DNA of 64,000 bases from Desmodus rotundus (GCF_022682495.2 NC_071394.1:26446470-26510469), one strand, 5' to 3'. Positions 1 through 10,024 are shown, counted from the stretch's first letter. Notes: generated by a model not told the origin, from the sequence alone. Translations and numbers: made by a program.

Positions 1-318
1 TTTTCTGTTCCTTAAACACACCGAGTTCATCACCAACTCGGGGCCTTTGCACAAGCTATTCCTGCCACCTGGAACGCCCTTGACTGAATCCTTCAGTTCT
101 CAACTTAAGTACTACCTCATTAGTAAGGGCTCCCAGACCACCTTTAGAAGTTGATATCCTTATTGTTTCTTTGACACTGTTCCCATCATGTTGTTTATCA
201 CAGTCAGAAACTACTGTATATTTGCTTTTCTTCTGCACTCGGTTTTAAATTTTATAGCTCCTGCCTCATATTGGGTACTCAGTAAGAATGGGTTGAAGGA
301 ATGTGTAAATAAATGACT
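1..318 (+). repeat. L2 LINE 3' end
   Basis: The text follows the L2 3' region in order: a 'cctttgcacaagctattcc' block, a 'cctggaacgccctt' block, a stretch resembling 'tgtttatcacagtc', and a terminal 'gggtactcagtaagaatg' leading to 'aaataaatgac'. It is cut by the window edge at the 5' side. L2 was mobile before placental mammals radiated, so this is a fossil with no coding capacity. Confidence 0.85.
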
Positions 319-775
319 CAATACTTCCTCCTAGACTTCCAATGGCATTAGACCTTTTCCACATTCTCTCACAACTCACTGCTGTCAAAATTACCTTGTG
401 CTTCTAATGCTGGAGGGCTCCTCATTTCCCAGCTGGCTGCATTTCCCAGGTGTTTTCACCCTGCTAATGTTCTTTGGGATCCTTCAAAGGCAAAATAGGA
501 CTCACACCTCTTCACAGCTGTGTGTCCGCAAAAGCAGCTTAGAGAACCCAGCCAAGACTTTCTGTAGTTACCAAAGCAGATCTCAGGTTGCAATATGTTG
601 CCTCAGGAAAAGAGACAGATCCCTGTGTTCATCTGGTTAATAAGATTTTCCAAGTGAATCCATAGAATTGTACAGTTTTAAGCCCAAAAGTCAGAGCAAG
701 ATGCAAATTTAGGAACTCCAAGGTAAAACTTCACATGGGAAACAGAAAGCATGTGAGTTCACAGAATACCTTTTT
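319..775. other. Repeat-poor stretch, nothing recognised
   Basis: This is single-copy-looking sequence between the L2 end and the MaLR LTR. An open frame of 80 codons at 398-640 has no recognisable domain and no clear splice context. Confidence 0.5.
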
Positions 776-1168
776 ATAGGTTGGGTTGTGTCCTCCTAAA
801 ATTCCCGTGTTGAAGTCCTGACCTCCAGTAGCTCAGAAAGTGACGGTATTTGGAAATAGAGTCTTTGCAGATGTAAGCTAAGATAAGGATATACTGAGAT
901 GAGGTGGGCCGTAATGCAGTAATACTGGTGTCCTTATAAAAAGGGGAAATTTAGACACAGAGACACACAGGGAGAATGCCCTGTGACGATCAAGACAGAG
1001 GACTGCAAAAAATTGCCAGCAAGCCAGCAAAAGCTAGAGAACAGGGCACAGGTTCTCTCTTGCAGCCCTCAGAAAGAACCATCCAGAACAGCGAGGAAAT
1101 CAATGTCTGCTGTTTAAGTCACGCAGTCTGTGGTACTTTGTTACAGCAGCCCTGGCAAACTAATACAA
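776..1168 (+). mobile_element. MaLR solo LTR (MST/MLT1 type)
   Basis: Hallmarks of a mammalian ERVL-MaLR LTR appear in order: a 'gggttgtgtcctcctaaaat' start, 'agtgacggtatttggaaata', 'tggtgtccttataaaaag', 'gacacagagacacacaggg', then 'ctgctgtttaagtcac', 'ctgtggtactttgttacag' and a terminal 'caaactaatacaa'. The length of about 390 bp fits a nearly complete solo LTR. No internal retroviral region is attached. The 90-codon frame inside it is an artefact of the LTR. Confidence 0.88.
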
Positions 1169-1922
1169 CCAGCAATCATGTTAGGCCAACTTGGACTTTG
1201 GTATTCTGCACACCAAAGGTGAACCTGTCCACTTTAGCACCTAAATAAGCTCAACCCCAACCGTTTCCTTGTTTTACTAGAAAGAGTTGGGATGGGGGGT
1301 CCTGGGGTGTAGTCCTGGCGCACCTCTGGCTTCAGTAGGTGGTAAGGTGAGAGGGTTGGACTAGGTGATCTCCCAGATCAGTACTTTGTGGTTCTGTCAT
1401 TCCCATACCCTTTCCCTCTATGGGCACAGTTACCCCCAAAAGTCTGCCAAGCTTAGGGAGTCCAGGGCCAAAAGGGTGTCAATCAGCAACTTAGATGTGG
1501 GGTGGGGTGGGGCGGGGCGTCTGCAGAGACCCTTTGCAGTTGGACTGCAGTAACTATACCCTACTTGCTTTCCCTTTCTAGTCTTTCCCATGAACAGCTC
1601 TGCCCTGTCTTTTCTGTTTGTTCCTGTGGAATTCAGTTTTAAACCATCTCAGGGTGACTTTGTCTACCTGGAGATCTCACCTGGGGATGATTTTCTTAGG
1701 AGTCATTTGGGAAAATGTGAGGGCGTTTTTAGTTATCACCATGGCACAGAGGGCTGGTATCAGATTCATGGGCTAGGGTGAGGGATGCTGAGTGGACTAT
1801 AGTATACAGGGAAGACCTACAAATGAAAAATGGTCTCACCCAAGTTCCAATAATGTCTTTGCTGAGAAACACTTAGAGGGTGGTTTCGAGGAAAGGATAT
1901 GGACCTTGATGTCAGACGATGT
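1169..1922. other. Repeat-poor stretch with a G-rich motif
   Basis: The sequence is mostly unique-looking. A weak MIR-like 3' portion (about 1325-1395, 'ggactaggtgatctcccaga') may be present. A four-run G4 motif lies at 1499-1517 and is listed separately. Small frames at 1365-1553 and 1590-1781 show no coding signature. Confidence 0.45.
1499..1517 (+). other. G-quadruplex motif G4-T-G4-T-G4-C-G4
   Basis: Four runs of exactly four guanines are separated by single-base loops (T, T, C). Four G-tracts with 1-nt loops is the most stable class of intramolecular quadruplex motif. The sequence is seen directly; folding in the cell is inference. Confidence 0.85.
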
Positions 1923-2408
1923 TTCCATTACCTGTTGCCATATAACAGATCCCTCCCAAACCTGATGATTTCCAACCACAATCTTACTACTCCCGCTCAC
2001 AGGGCTGTGGGTTGACCTACCATGTGGCTCTCCCATGTGGCTATAGTCAGACAGCGATTGAGTCAGTTGAAGGCTCACCTGGGCTGGCTGGCTGAGATGG
2101 CAGCTCACTCACGTGGTTGGCAGGTAAAGCTGGCAAAGTTGGGATGATGGCTTCAACACATGGTTGAGGCTTCCCCCAGGGTGGCAGCTTTTTTCCAAGG
2201 GGGAGTGTCCCAGAGGGAAAATCTCACAAAACTGCACATCTTCTCATCCTCTAGCCTTAGAAGTCACCCAGCATCACTCACGTGGTATTATGTTGGTCAA
2301 AGCTGTCACAAGACCTGCCCAGATTCAAGGACAAATAAATAGACTCCATACTTTGGTGGAGCAGTGGAAGAAGAGCATGAGATGTTAGTGCATCTTTGGA
2401 AATATAAC
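1923..2408 (-). mobile_element. MLT1-type MaLR LTR, degraded
   Basis: It begins with a 'cctgttgccatataacagat' block and continues through 'ctcacagggctgtgggt', 'catgtggctctcccatgtgg', 'tcactcacgtggttggc', 'agaagtcacccagcatcac' and 'gcccagattcaagga'. This is the antisense layout of a common ancient mammalian LTR-like repeat whose copies start near 'ctgcataacaaattacccc'. The class (MLT1-like MaLR) is recalled from pattern; the exact subfamily is not resolved. Related copies lie at 10025-10545 and 48672-49132. Confidence 0.65.
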
Positions 2409-2535
2409 CTACTACAGAGGGTTTGGCTTTAGGTCCTGCCTCTACCACTTACAAAGACTTCCAATGAACCTCTCTGAGTTTTTGGTATTTTCCTTGAAAA
2501 CAAGGAATAACATGGTACCTAACTTGCTAGGAGGC
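2409..2535 (+). repeat. MIR SINE fragment
   Basis: The central MIR phrase is visible as 'tcctgcctctaccacttaca', followed by 'aacctctctgagtttt' and a run resembling 'aacaaggaataacatggtacc'. The tRNA head and 3' LINE-like tail are missing or very degraded. Confidence 0.65.
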
Positions 2536-2837
2536 CCTGAAAACCTGTGGTAGCCCTTGGAACATGTTGCTGTTGATGTTTTCCTATTAGTAGGAATGTC
2601 AGCCCCAGTTCCAGAAATCCTCCTAATGCTATGCATGCATCTGCTGCTTTGTTTTTGCTGATTGTGGCTGAGGGCTATGAAGAGCACCCTGGGGGTGTGC
2701 TGGGGTTGGGAAAGCTGTCATTTGACCAATGCAGGCCCAATCATTTTTTTCTTTATTTGAGTTTAATTTTTATTTCTAATTTGTCAAAGTATTTCATCTG
2801 TTAAAATCCCCTGAACTCTTTCCTACCTCATCTTCCT

Positions 2838-3045
2838 TTTTTAAAAAAAGATTTTATTTATTTATTTTTTTAGAGAGGGGAAAGGAGGGAGAAAGGGAGA
2901 GAAGCATCAACGTGTGGTTGCCTATTGAGTGCCCCCTACTGGGGACATGGGCTGCAACCAAGGCATGTGCCCTACACTTGGAATTGAACCGGCGACCCTT
3001 TGAATCTCAGGCCAGCACTCAACCACTGAGCCACACCAGCCAGGG
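2838..3045 (-). mobile_element. Ves SINE (bat tRNA-derived), antisense
   Basis: Read on the minus strand, it opens with the Ves head (on the plus strand it ends 'gagccacaccagccagggc'), then a tRNA-like B-box region, 'acatgccttggttgcagccc', a purine-poor tail and a poly-A (seen as T-rich sequence at 2838-2880). It is flanked by a perfect 11-bp target-site duplication, ctcatcttcct, at 2827-2837 and 3046-3056. The SINE would have been transcribed by RNA polymerase III and mobilised by L1 proteins. Its body contains a perfect CTCF-type core at 2928-2942. Confidence 0.95.
2928..2942 (-). promoter_or_regulatory. Candidate CTCF core site within a Ves SINE
   Basis: The minus strand reads CCAGTAGGGGGCACT, matching the widely used CTCF core consensus CCASYAGRKGGCRSY at all 15 positions. 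The match is seen in the sequence. Binding is inferred and may depend on methylation and cell type. Confidence 0.6.
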
Positions 3046-3689
3046 CTCATCTTCCTCTTGTTCCCCGGAAGCAACCACTTCCAACGTTCATAACTTTTTT
3101 CTTTGTATTTCATTCACATATTATTTTCAAACAGAAAATTATTTTAAATAATAGGCATACACAGCTCTTTAGTCACTTATTTTAAATATTTTTCACTATA
3201 GTAATTGAATATTTTAGCATACTCACTCCTCCCCTTTATATACTTTTTATCCTTCCAACGTAATTGTTTGTCAGTTTTGGGTTAGATCCACACAGTGTTT
3301 TTATTATTATGATCATGTGAAATAAGCATTGTTCACGACTGAGCCAAGGAATGAACTAAGATTACATTTCTTTTTCACAGCATTTTCTTCTTCCTGGAAT
3401 GGATTATTCCTTCATAGTTTGCATTTGCTTTGTTTTCTCTAAACATCTAGTCTTTCCCTACTCCCAACGACTCTGCAAACTGACACCTTATATAATATTT
3501 TTTGTATACCTCGAACCTGTTGGTAGTCCGAATTTCCTGGAGAAATGCCTGGATCTTCCTGGAGTCCCCCGTGCTCTGCTCCACCTGGACTGGCTGGCGC
3601 TTAGGCCTGCCCCACAGCCATCATCCTGGGACCAGCATCCTAGAAATTCTCTTTGCCCCTCTCTTTTGTTAGACTGCAAGTCTCTCTCA

Positions 3690-5180
3690 TTCTTGCTCAC
3701 TCCCTCATCATGGGGAGGCATCCTCCAGTGGTTTCCCAAGACAGGCAGTATCAGATGTAAAATTTTTTTTGTATTTTGCTTCTTTGAAATGTCTTTATCT
3801 TACCCTCCTATTTATTGACAGTGTGACTGGGAATAGAAATTTAGGCTTAAAATAATTTTTTCTTGGAATAGTGAAAGCATTTTCCAACATCGTCTAACTT
3901 CCAATGTTGCTATGGAGAAGTCCAGCGCCCTTCTGATTCTCAATGCTTTATATATAAATGTTTTAATTTTCTGTTTGAAAATTCTTAAGACTTCTTTATC
4001 CCTGGAGTTCTATCGTATCACAATGTTGTGTCTTAGTCCATTTTCAACTCTTGTGCTGGGCATTTCAATCAAGACTGGTGTCCTTCCATTCTGGGACATC
4101 TTCAGTACTTTCATTACCATTATTTTTCTCTGTTCTCTCTTTCTGAAACTACTCATTGGGTGTTCAACCTCCTGAATTACTCTTCTAATTTTCTCATTTT
4201 TTCCCTCCTGTTGTCTTTCTCTTTGTTTGCTTTCAGGGAAATTTCCTTAACTGTATCTTCTAACACTGCTACAGAATTTCTGAGATTTTCATTTCATATT
4301 TTTTATTTCCAGGAACTCTGTCTCGCTGTACTTGTTCCTTTTTCATCACATCCTGTGGATACAGTGCCTTCTCTTGTGCTTCTAAATATATCAAAATAAT
4401 TTATTTTCAGTTTCTGCTGCTCATTTCTCATTTCTGCTTCCTTCATAGGTTCTTTTGTTCCCCTGTGTGATTATTGTATTCTCTGCCCTGTTGGATGCTT
4501 TCCTCCGTGGTGATCCTTGACCATCCCTCATCTTTAAGGATGAGGCCCTAAAGAGCTGATTGGAAGTTCTGTGTACATGGATGGGGTTTATGCTTGAGTG
4601 ACCTGGGGGGACAATGGGCTTTTTTAACCAGGAGCCTCCTCCAAATGTCCATGTGTTCATGTCTTTTTCCCAAGTTGCTGCCGAAAAGAATCTCTCAGTC
4701 TCCCGAACCTGTTGTTCTGAGGCTAGGTGGAGGGAGGGGCAAGGAGAAGGATTCACTTAGTGTGCAAACTTTCACCCCTCCCCAGCCTCCCTCTGAACCT
4801 AATGTCACTAGCACAAAGTGTCGCTGGTTCAGTTTTTCTGGAAAATAAACTTCCTATCTCCTGCAGGAGGAGTAGAGGCTGGGACATGCAAGTCTATCTG
4901 CCTCTTATAAATACCTCTACCTAATCCTCTCTGTTTCCACAGCACTTGGTGCCCCAGTTCTTGAGGCTTGCCAAGGTTCAATGGGCCATCACAGTTTGTT
5001 TCTCTTTGGTGTATGCCACCCCTGCCCCAGGCACTCAAACTTCCCTCCTCTGCTAATTCTTTACCTTTCAACTATCTTCATATACTGTGGCTCATGTTCA
5101 CATATGTCTCCCAGAAAGTAAGGACTTTTGAGGAGGAAGTGGAAATTACTCTAACCGCCATCTTGAAATTCGAGGTCCTG
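3690..5180. mobile_element. Ancient LINE-like relic (L1M/HAL1-type), about 1.5 kb
   Basis: It contains recurrent phrases of an old mammalian repeat in order: 'atcctccagtggtttccc', 'gaaatgtctttatcttac', 'aacttccaatgttgctat', 'tctttatccctggagttc', 'tatttccaggaactctgtct', 'gtggtgatccttgaccatc', 'aagagctgattggaagttct' and 'taaccaggagcctcc'. A second copy of the middle part lies at 51180-51965. The name is not certain; L1M or HAL1-related is the best guess. Frames here (111, 87 and 128 codons) fall within the relic and show no domain. Orientation relative to the parent LINE is not assigned. Confidence 0.6.
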
Positions 5181-5298
5181 GCAGCCTTTAAGTCAGTACT
5201 GGGAAAAACTGCCTTTTTGTTCTACCCTCAAATCAACAAATACATGTGGAGCCTCTCAAAGGGCTCAGAACTCTATAATGATAACAAGAGCAAAAACA

Positions 5299-5494
5299 AC
5301 AATAACCATTTTAGTACCTACTGTGTGCCAAATTTTTGCATAAGTTATCTTTAATCCTTACCACAACCTACAAGGTGGGTACTATTATCCCTATGTTACA
5401 GATGAGGAAACCGAAGCCCAGTAAGGTTCCATAACTTGTCCCAGTCCATGCCTTTGATAAGTGGCAGGATTGCAATTCTGGTCTGTCTGGCCCC
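5299..5494 (-). repeat. MIR SINE, antisense
   Basis: It reads as the reverse complement of MIR: 'tagtacctactgtgtgcca', 'aatccttaccacaaccta', 'tgggtactattatccctat', 'acagatgaggaaaccga', 'taagtggcaggattgcaat' and 'tctggtctgtctggcccc'. It is nearly full-length. Confidence 0.9.
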
Positions 5495-6379
5495 AAATCG
5501 CCTCTAACAAGTCTACCTCAAGTCCCCAGTGGGTGGGCCTTAAATCTTTGGTAACCAGTCATGTCCAACACACTGTTACATATCTGTGCTTAAAAGGGAA
5601 GCCACATTGCATCTTTTCATGGTGCAAATAAGTCCGTTTTGTATCTGTTTTGTTGAGTTATTCTTGTCTTGTGTTTGAGGTGAGCTCTCCAGGTAAGAAG
5701 CTAGGCCTTGAATTGTGGTGTGCAGTCAAGAGCTGATTCTAAAAGAACCCGGTTCAACAGGAAGACAGCCGCCCTCCCCCTGCTCTCACTCCCGCTGCTC
5801 CTGGAGCTGCAAGCAGGAGCAAGCGTAGCCATGGTGATGGTGGCAGTCTGCTGACAGCTAGTTGAGGGAGAGAGAGAGAGTGGGGGAGAGGAGAAAGGGA
5901 GAGGAAATCTGGGAAGAGGCCTCCTGCAGGGGATGGGGCCAAGGATTTCTCTGAAGAGGCTCTTTTGGGGAGGGGCCATAGGGAAGGTGCAGCCCCCCAA
6001 GCTGGGTGCCTGCTGGGTGCCTGCTGGGTGCCCACCTGCCTCTCCCGCCTCCTCAGCACTAACTTTCACCCCTTCCCTGGACTCACCATGCAGGTGGGTG
6101 ACTCACAGCACCTGGGGTGTAACCAGGGCAGAGGCGGCACACAGAAGCCTCCCTTTGGAGCATTCAGAGGGTGGGGGGTGGGGGAGCAGCATTCAGAGAA
6201 GGCGGATCTGAGGGGCCTGGGCTTCACTTGGACAGGGTGGAGAAGGTGATGCTGAAGGCCCACTCTCCTGCCTTCTGTCGCTGCCCTGCCTCCAGCTCCA
6301 CCAAGTCCTGGCTGAGCCTGGGGGTCTCCTATCAACACTGCTTGACAGGGAGGGTGGAGGGGCCTCAGGGCCCATTGCT
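5495..6379. other. GC-rich repeat-poor block
   Basis: This is unique-looking, GC-rich sequence with a short (GA)n near 5868-5880, a triplicated 11-mer at 6001-6033 and a G-rich run at about 6167-6184. CpG dinucleotides are few, so it is not an obvious CpG island. Antisense frames of 122 and 101 codons at 5701-6069 are proline- and serine-rich and look like composition artefacts. Confidence 0.5.
6001..6033 (+). repeat. Three tandem copies of an 11-mer
   Basis: The unit gctgggtgcct is repeated three times in a row, with one change in the last base of the third copy. The unit is not a multiple of three, so it would shift a reading frame. It is probably a minisatellite seed and may vary between individuals. 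Confidence 0.9.
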
Positions 6380-6800
6380 TTCACTGGCTAGGTGCCCCAA
6401 TATCTCTCCAGTGTTCCCTGAATGTCACTCTCTGCTCCAACCCCTTCATAGGTTTCCCATCCCTCCCAGCATAAAGACAAGACCTGGAAGCAGCAGACGC
6501 AGTTCAGATGCTCTGCACTGGCCTCCTTCCCTCCGGTCCTGACTGCTACTCAGTCCCTTTCACATTCTTCCCTGGGCCACACTGGATCTTTTCATTCCCT
6601 GCAGTTTTCTCATAGCATCATTGCGTATGCACCTCCCCCAGCCTGGGGCGTTCCCACTCCCTCCCTGGCTTTTGCCCCTTCACACAGCAGCACGAACATC
6701 ACTTGGTCAGGAATATCTGCCTTGGCCTTTCAGACCAGTCATTCCACCCCTAAGGGCCCATGAACCTCTCCTTTGCAGTGTCCCTCACAGCTGCCATGTC
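6380..6800 (+). repeat. L2 LINE fragment
   Basis: L2 3'-region phrases occur in order: 'ctccaaccccttcatagg', 'ccagcataaagacaagacc', 'ctgcactggcctccttccc', 'tcactggatctt'-like text, 'cctggggcgttcccactcc' and 'cccatgaacctctcc'. These correspond to the usual 'aaaccctccaatggcttccc ... ataaagtcc ... ctgcatgatctggcccc ... tgcctggaacgctc' order. It is heavily diverged. Confidence 0.65.
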
Positions 6801-6920
6801 TTGGTATTAAGTCTCTCTTGGCACTGGACTGGAAGGGGCAGTGGGCAGGGTCAGGCCTTGGTCTCTGTTCCCATGGATTCCCTGCACCCCTCCGTGTCTG
6901 GGGGTAGGTCATCAATCAAG

Positions 6921-7062
6921 TGGAAGGAAGGAAAGAAAGAAGGAAGAAAGAAATGAAGGAAGGGAGGGAAGGAGGGAGGGAGGGAGGGAAGGAAAGCAAG
7001 AAGGAAGGAGGAAGGAAGAAAAGAAGAAAGGGAGGGAGGAAAGAAGGAAGGGAGGGAGGAGC
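6921..7062 (+). repeat. Polypurine tract (GGAA/GGGA/GAAA)n, about 142 bp
   Basis: Apart from a single T near each of 6921 and 6954, every base on the plus strand is a purine, arranged as imperfect GGAA, GAAA and GGGA units. The Lys/Glu/Arg-rich frames on the plus strand and the Ser/Phe/Pro-rich frame on the minus strand come from this composition and are not genes. Confidence 0.95.
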
Positions 7063-8629
7063 ACATCCATTAGCCCTGCTCAGGGAAAGTGGCTGCAGTC
7101 CACTGATCTACCCTTGCCCCTCGGGATGCAGAAATCACTGTGACTTTCTCCTGCCCTATGGTTCCCCCATCTTCCCAGAGGCCATCATGATGGTGAAAAT
7201 ACTATGAAAATTAAGAGCTTTGGGCTACTTGAACCAAATGATCATTTATTTTACTCTCAGAAATGTATTTCTTGAAGGTGGGAGTAACTGGTATGAAAGG
7301 AAGCATTTCTTGAACACACTGCCTCTGGTGGGGTACTGCCATCTGGCTCACATTTCAGAGCTTTGCTTCCTCCCCCCACCCTGAACTCCCACCCCCCACC
7401 ACACACACTCACCAGCCCTTGTTCCTGTGTGCTCCCAGCTGTCTGATTTCCCTGGGATCCTCTGCTCCTAAAGGACACTGACAGGGGCGGGGCTCTTGGG
7501 AAAGGCCAGGGGAACAGCTTCTGGGGACAAGCTCCCCTATAGGCTGCACTTCCAGTGGGGGACGTGGAGAAGAGTGGGGGTTTAAGAGGTCGCCTTTGCA
7601 GGAGGTGGAGAAGGCAGCTCCTCTCAGCCCTGCAATCCCAGCCCAGGTCCTTGCCAAGGGCCCCAGAGAGTGAGTCACCTCTGATAAACCCAGCGTGGGA
7701 TAAGATAGAAGGAAGGGCGTTTACATGCAGCCCTTTAATACCAAGCGGTCAGGGCCACTGGTAGAGAAGCCAAAGAACATTCTTTGGAAAGTAGAGGAAG
7801 TCCTGCTAGAAACCAGAGGGAAAACAGAGTACCAACTTACACTTCCTTGAACTTATTTTAAAAGGGCTCTGAGTCAGCCCTACTAGAGAAAGGTGTCCTA
7901 ATGCATAATGCATTCTCTAGCTGTGTGGCTGAGTAAATCATTTTACTTCTCTGCTTGTTACACTGCCTCAAAGCCAACTAAGATGATCTATTGAGATCAC
8001 TTCCACTCTAATAAATGTTTATGGAATTCATTAAGCCTTCTCTATGATGAACTTGAGTCTCCATTACCATTTATCCCTCTTATATCCTCTTCCACCTCCA
8101 CCCCCGCCAATCACCACACTGTTGTCTGTGTCTGTGAGTCCTTTTTCCTTTTTGCTCGATCCCTCCACCCCTATAAAATGGAGCCTACTCACAGGGTTGT
8201 CTCAGAGTGGTGCCCAGTTCTAGAAGGAAAAAGCTGGCTCGGTGAGTCCCTGTACCCCTCTTCCCTCACCTTCCAATGGGTGTGGAGTGGGCTGTTGTGG
8301 ATGTTCAGAGACCACTACATTACACTTCTGAGGAAACCCCTGGCTTGTTAAGAGTGATCTGGGAAGCTAAGAGTTTGTTCCTTCCCTCGGCACGTGCTAC
8401 ACCCAGAGTGCTTCAGCCTTGGACCCACAAGCCACTTCTATGTGAAACCCTGGTTCAGATAAACCAGGACTGCTTCAGGAAGAGGCAGCGAGACTGGGGA
8501 GCCCATGTGAGAAGAGGGAAAAGACACAAAGTAGTCGGGGTGCCCTGCTTGCAGTCGTAGAACTAATCCCCAAGCCCCATAAAACCTCAGTCAACACCAG
8601 AGGGTTTTTCGGGGTGCACTGCCCCAGCC
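7063..8629. other. Repeat-poor stretch
   Basis: Mostly unique-looking sequence. A weak MIR-like piece may cover about 7915-8030 ('tgtgtggctgagtaaatcatt', 'ttctctgcttgttacactgcc'). An inverted repeat at 7883-7920 is listed as a finding. No coding frame shows a domain. Confidence 0.45.
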
Positions 8630-8735
8630 TCCTGGTTTAAAGTGCAAGGGAACAGGTCCCCAGAGAGGGGGTGAACTCGCAGGATCACCCAGAGAGCAGG
8701 TGGTAGAGCTGGGGCCAGAGCCCCATTCTCCTGTC
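8630..8735 (-). repeat. MIR fragment, antisense (tentative)
   Basis: 'ggaacaggtccccagagagg', 'ggatcacccagagagcagg' and 'tggtagagctggggccagag' match the antisense middle of MIR (usually 'gaggcacagagagg ... ggtcacacagc ... gtggcagagccgggattc'). Confidence 0.55.
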
Positions 8736-8901
8736 ACAGGGGGAGATAGCCTTTGGACTTTGAATCCCCTACTCTAAGCTCTTTCTGAATCTTAGGGCCC
8801 TGCTCATGGTCACCAACAAGGTTAGCAAGGAACCGAGGTATGAAGTCCAGTTGGTTGGAGCTCACTTTCTGAGCAGTCGCTTCCTCTGAGCTTACGAGCG
8901 T

Positions 8902-8903
<2 letters not shown>

Positions 8904-8943
<40 letters not shown>
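8904..8943 (+). repeat. (AC)n microsatellite, about 20 units
   Basis: This is an uninterrupted AC run. The neighbouring antisense frame with a Val-Cys repeat (8734-8955) is produced by it. It is likely length-polymorphic. Confidence 0.98.
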
Positions 8944-8946
<3 letters not shown>

Positions 8947-9799
8947 GTACAGCAAAAGGTAATGTTAGGTCAACAGTGAAGAATGTCTTATCAATCATAA
9001 AAGCTTATTTCTAACTCTGAAGGTTCTGTTTAATTAGTTAGTTAGTTTGTTTGTTTGTTTTTAATATTAGCCAAAGATAATCATTCATCTACAGGCCTCT
9101 TGAGTTTCGCGCAATGTATCAAAGTTCTCACTGAGTTGCCAGCAAATACTGTGATCAGAAGGTGACCATGGTCACTCCAGGTTGACCTTGAGGCAGTCCA
9201 CACATCTGCACCCCTGCCTCCCTGCAAAGACCCCAGGAGAGACTGTCGCTCGTGACTGATGAGCGGTGGCCAGTGTGACTCTCCCAGGAACACTCTGCAC
9301 AAGCCAGGGTCCAATTAAACTGTGGGGGAGGCCGTGTAAGGCGGGCAGAGTTTCTGCCTTCTTATCGGAGACCAGGGAAGGACACACAGGGTAGAGTTCT
9401 CCATCCCCTGGTGTGAGAACAGGACCCTCTGGGTTCTCCCAGCCTTGTGAGTTAAGTAAATGGACAAGTTGTATTTATTAGGCCCTGCAAAATAGGAGGT
9501 GGTGTCCAAGGTAACAACCTCCAGCCTGGGGTTGTTAGAGAAAGAGTTGTCATTACCCATCTGAGGGTAGCACCCCAAGCCTTGACTTCTAAGACCACGG
9601 GTCGTGTCCGGGGAAAGGGTGGCAAGGAGATAAGGCAACTGAGTGTAGAGTGAGATTCTGTTCAAAAAATTTCAGAGGAATTCCCAAGTCTCCTTTCAGG
9701 CTCTGATGAGACATGAAGACCTTGAAGAATATGGAGCAGGGCAGAGGGGCTGGGAGAGTGGACCAAACTGTAATTTACAGGGACTCCTAGTAAAATATA
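8944..9799. other. Repeat-poor stretch with (TTAG)n/(TTTG)n
   Basis: A short TTAG then TTTG tandem lies at 9034-9061. The rest looks single-copy, and no gene or known repeat was recognised. Confidence 0.5.
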
Positions 9800-10022
9800 T
9801 AGTGTCCAAGTTAAGAGCACATGCCCAGGATGAAGATAGCTGGGTTCGAATCTTAGCTCCTCTACTTACTAGATGTGCGACAGATATTGGGCAGATGTCT
9901 AAACCTTAGTTTTCCCGACTGAAAAAAAATTGGGATAATCATACCCACCTAAGACTGTTGGTGAAATGGCGTGAATACATGAAACATGTATGACAGTGTC
10001 TGGAACACTGGAATAAGTGCTT
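9800..10022 (+). repeat. MIR SINE, nearly complete
   Basis: Ordered MIR phrases are visible: 'agttaagagcacatgcc', 'ctgggttcgaatcttagctc', 'ctacttactagatgtgcga', 'aaaccttagttttcccgac', 'gggataatcatacccacc' and 'gtgtctggaacactgg'. The tRNA-derived B box is preserved as 'ggttcgaatc'. Confidence 0.92.
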
Positions 10023-10024
10023 GT

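Larger units (their letters stand above)
2745..3480 (-). mobile_element. Old L1 (L1M-type) 3' region, interrupted by a Ves SINE
   Basis: AT-rich sequence carries phrases typical of antisense L1M 3' ends, such as 'ggaagcaaccacttccaac' (compare the usual 'gaggtaaccactattaac') and 'cacagctctttagtcac'. The Ves SINE at 2838-3045 splits it, with the same 11-base string on both sides. The relic predates the SINE. Boundaries are approximate. Confidence 0.6.

Noticed and set aside
776..1168. Possible intact endogenous retrovirus
   Set aside because: Only LTR sequence is present; no internal gag, pol or env region was seen here or beside the other MaLR LTRs.
2945..3045. tRNA-like B-box sequence
   Set aside because: It is the antisense head of a Ves SINE and has no intact cloverleaf; not a functional tRNA gene. 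The same applies to the other Ves copies.
3399..3818. 139-codon plus-strand frame with hydrophobic ends
   Set aside because: Hydrophobic residues come from T-rich old LINE sequence; no membrane-protein family is recognised.
6841..7143. Lys/Glu/Arg-rich frames and the Ser/Phe/Pro-rich antisense frame
   Set aside because: They are the translation of the polypurine tract in several frames.
8734..8955. Frame with a Val-Cys repeat
   Set aside because: Direct product of the (AC)n microsatellite read on the minus strand.
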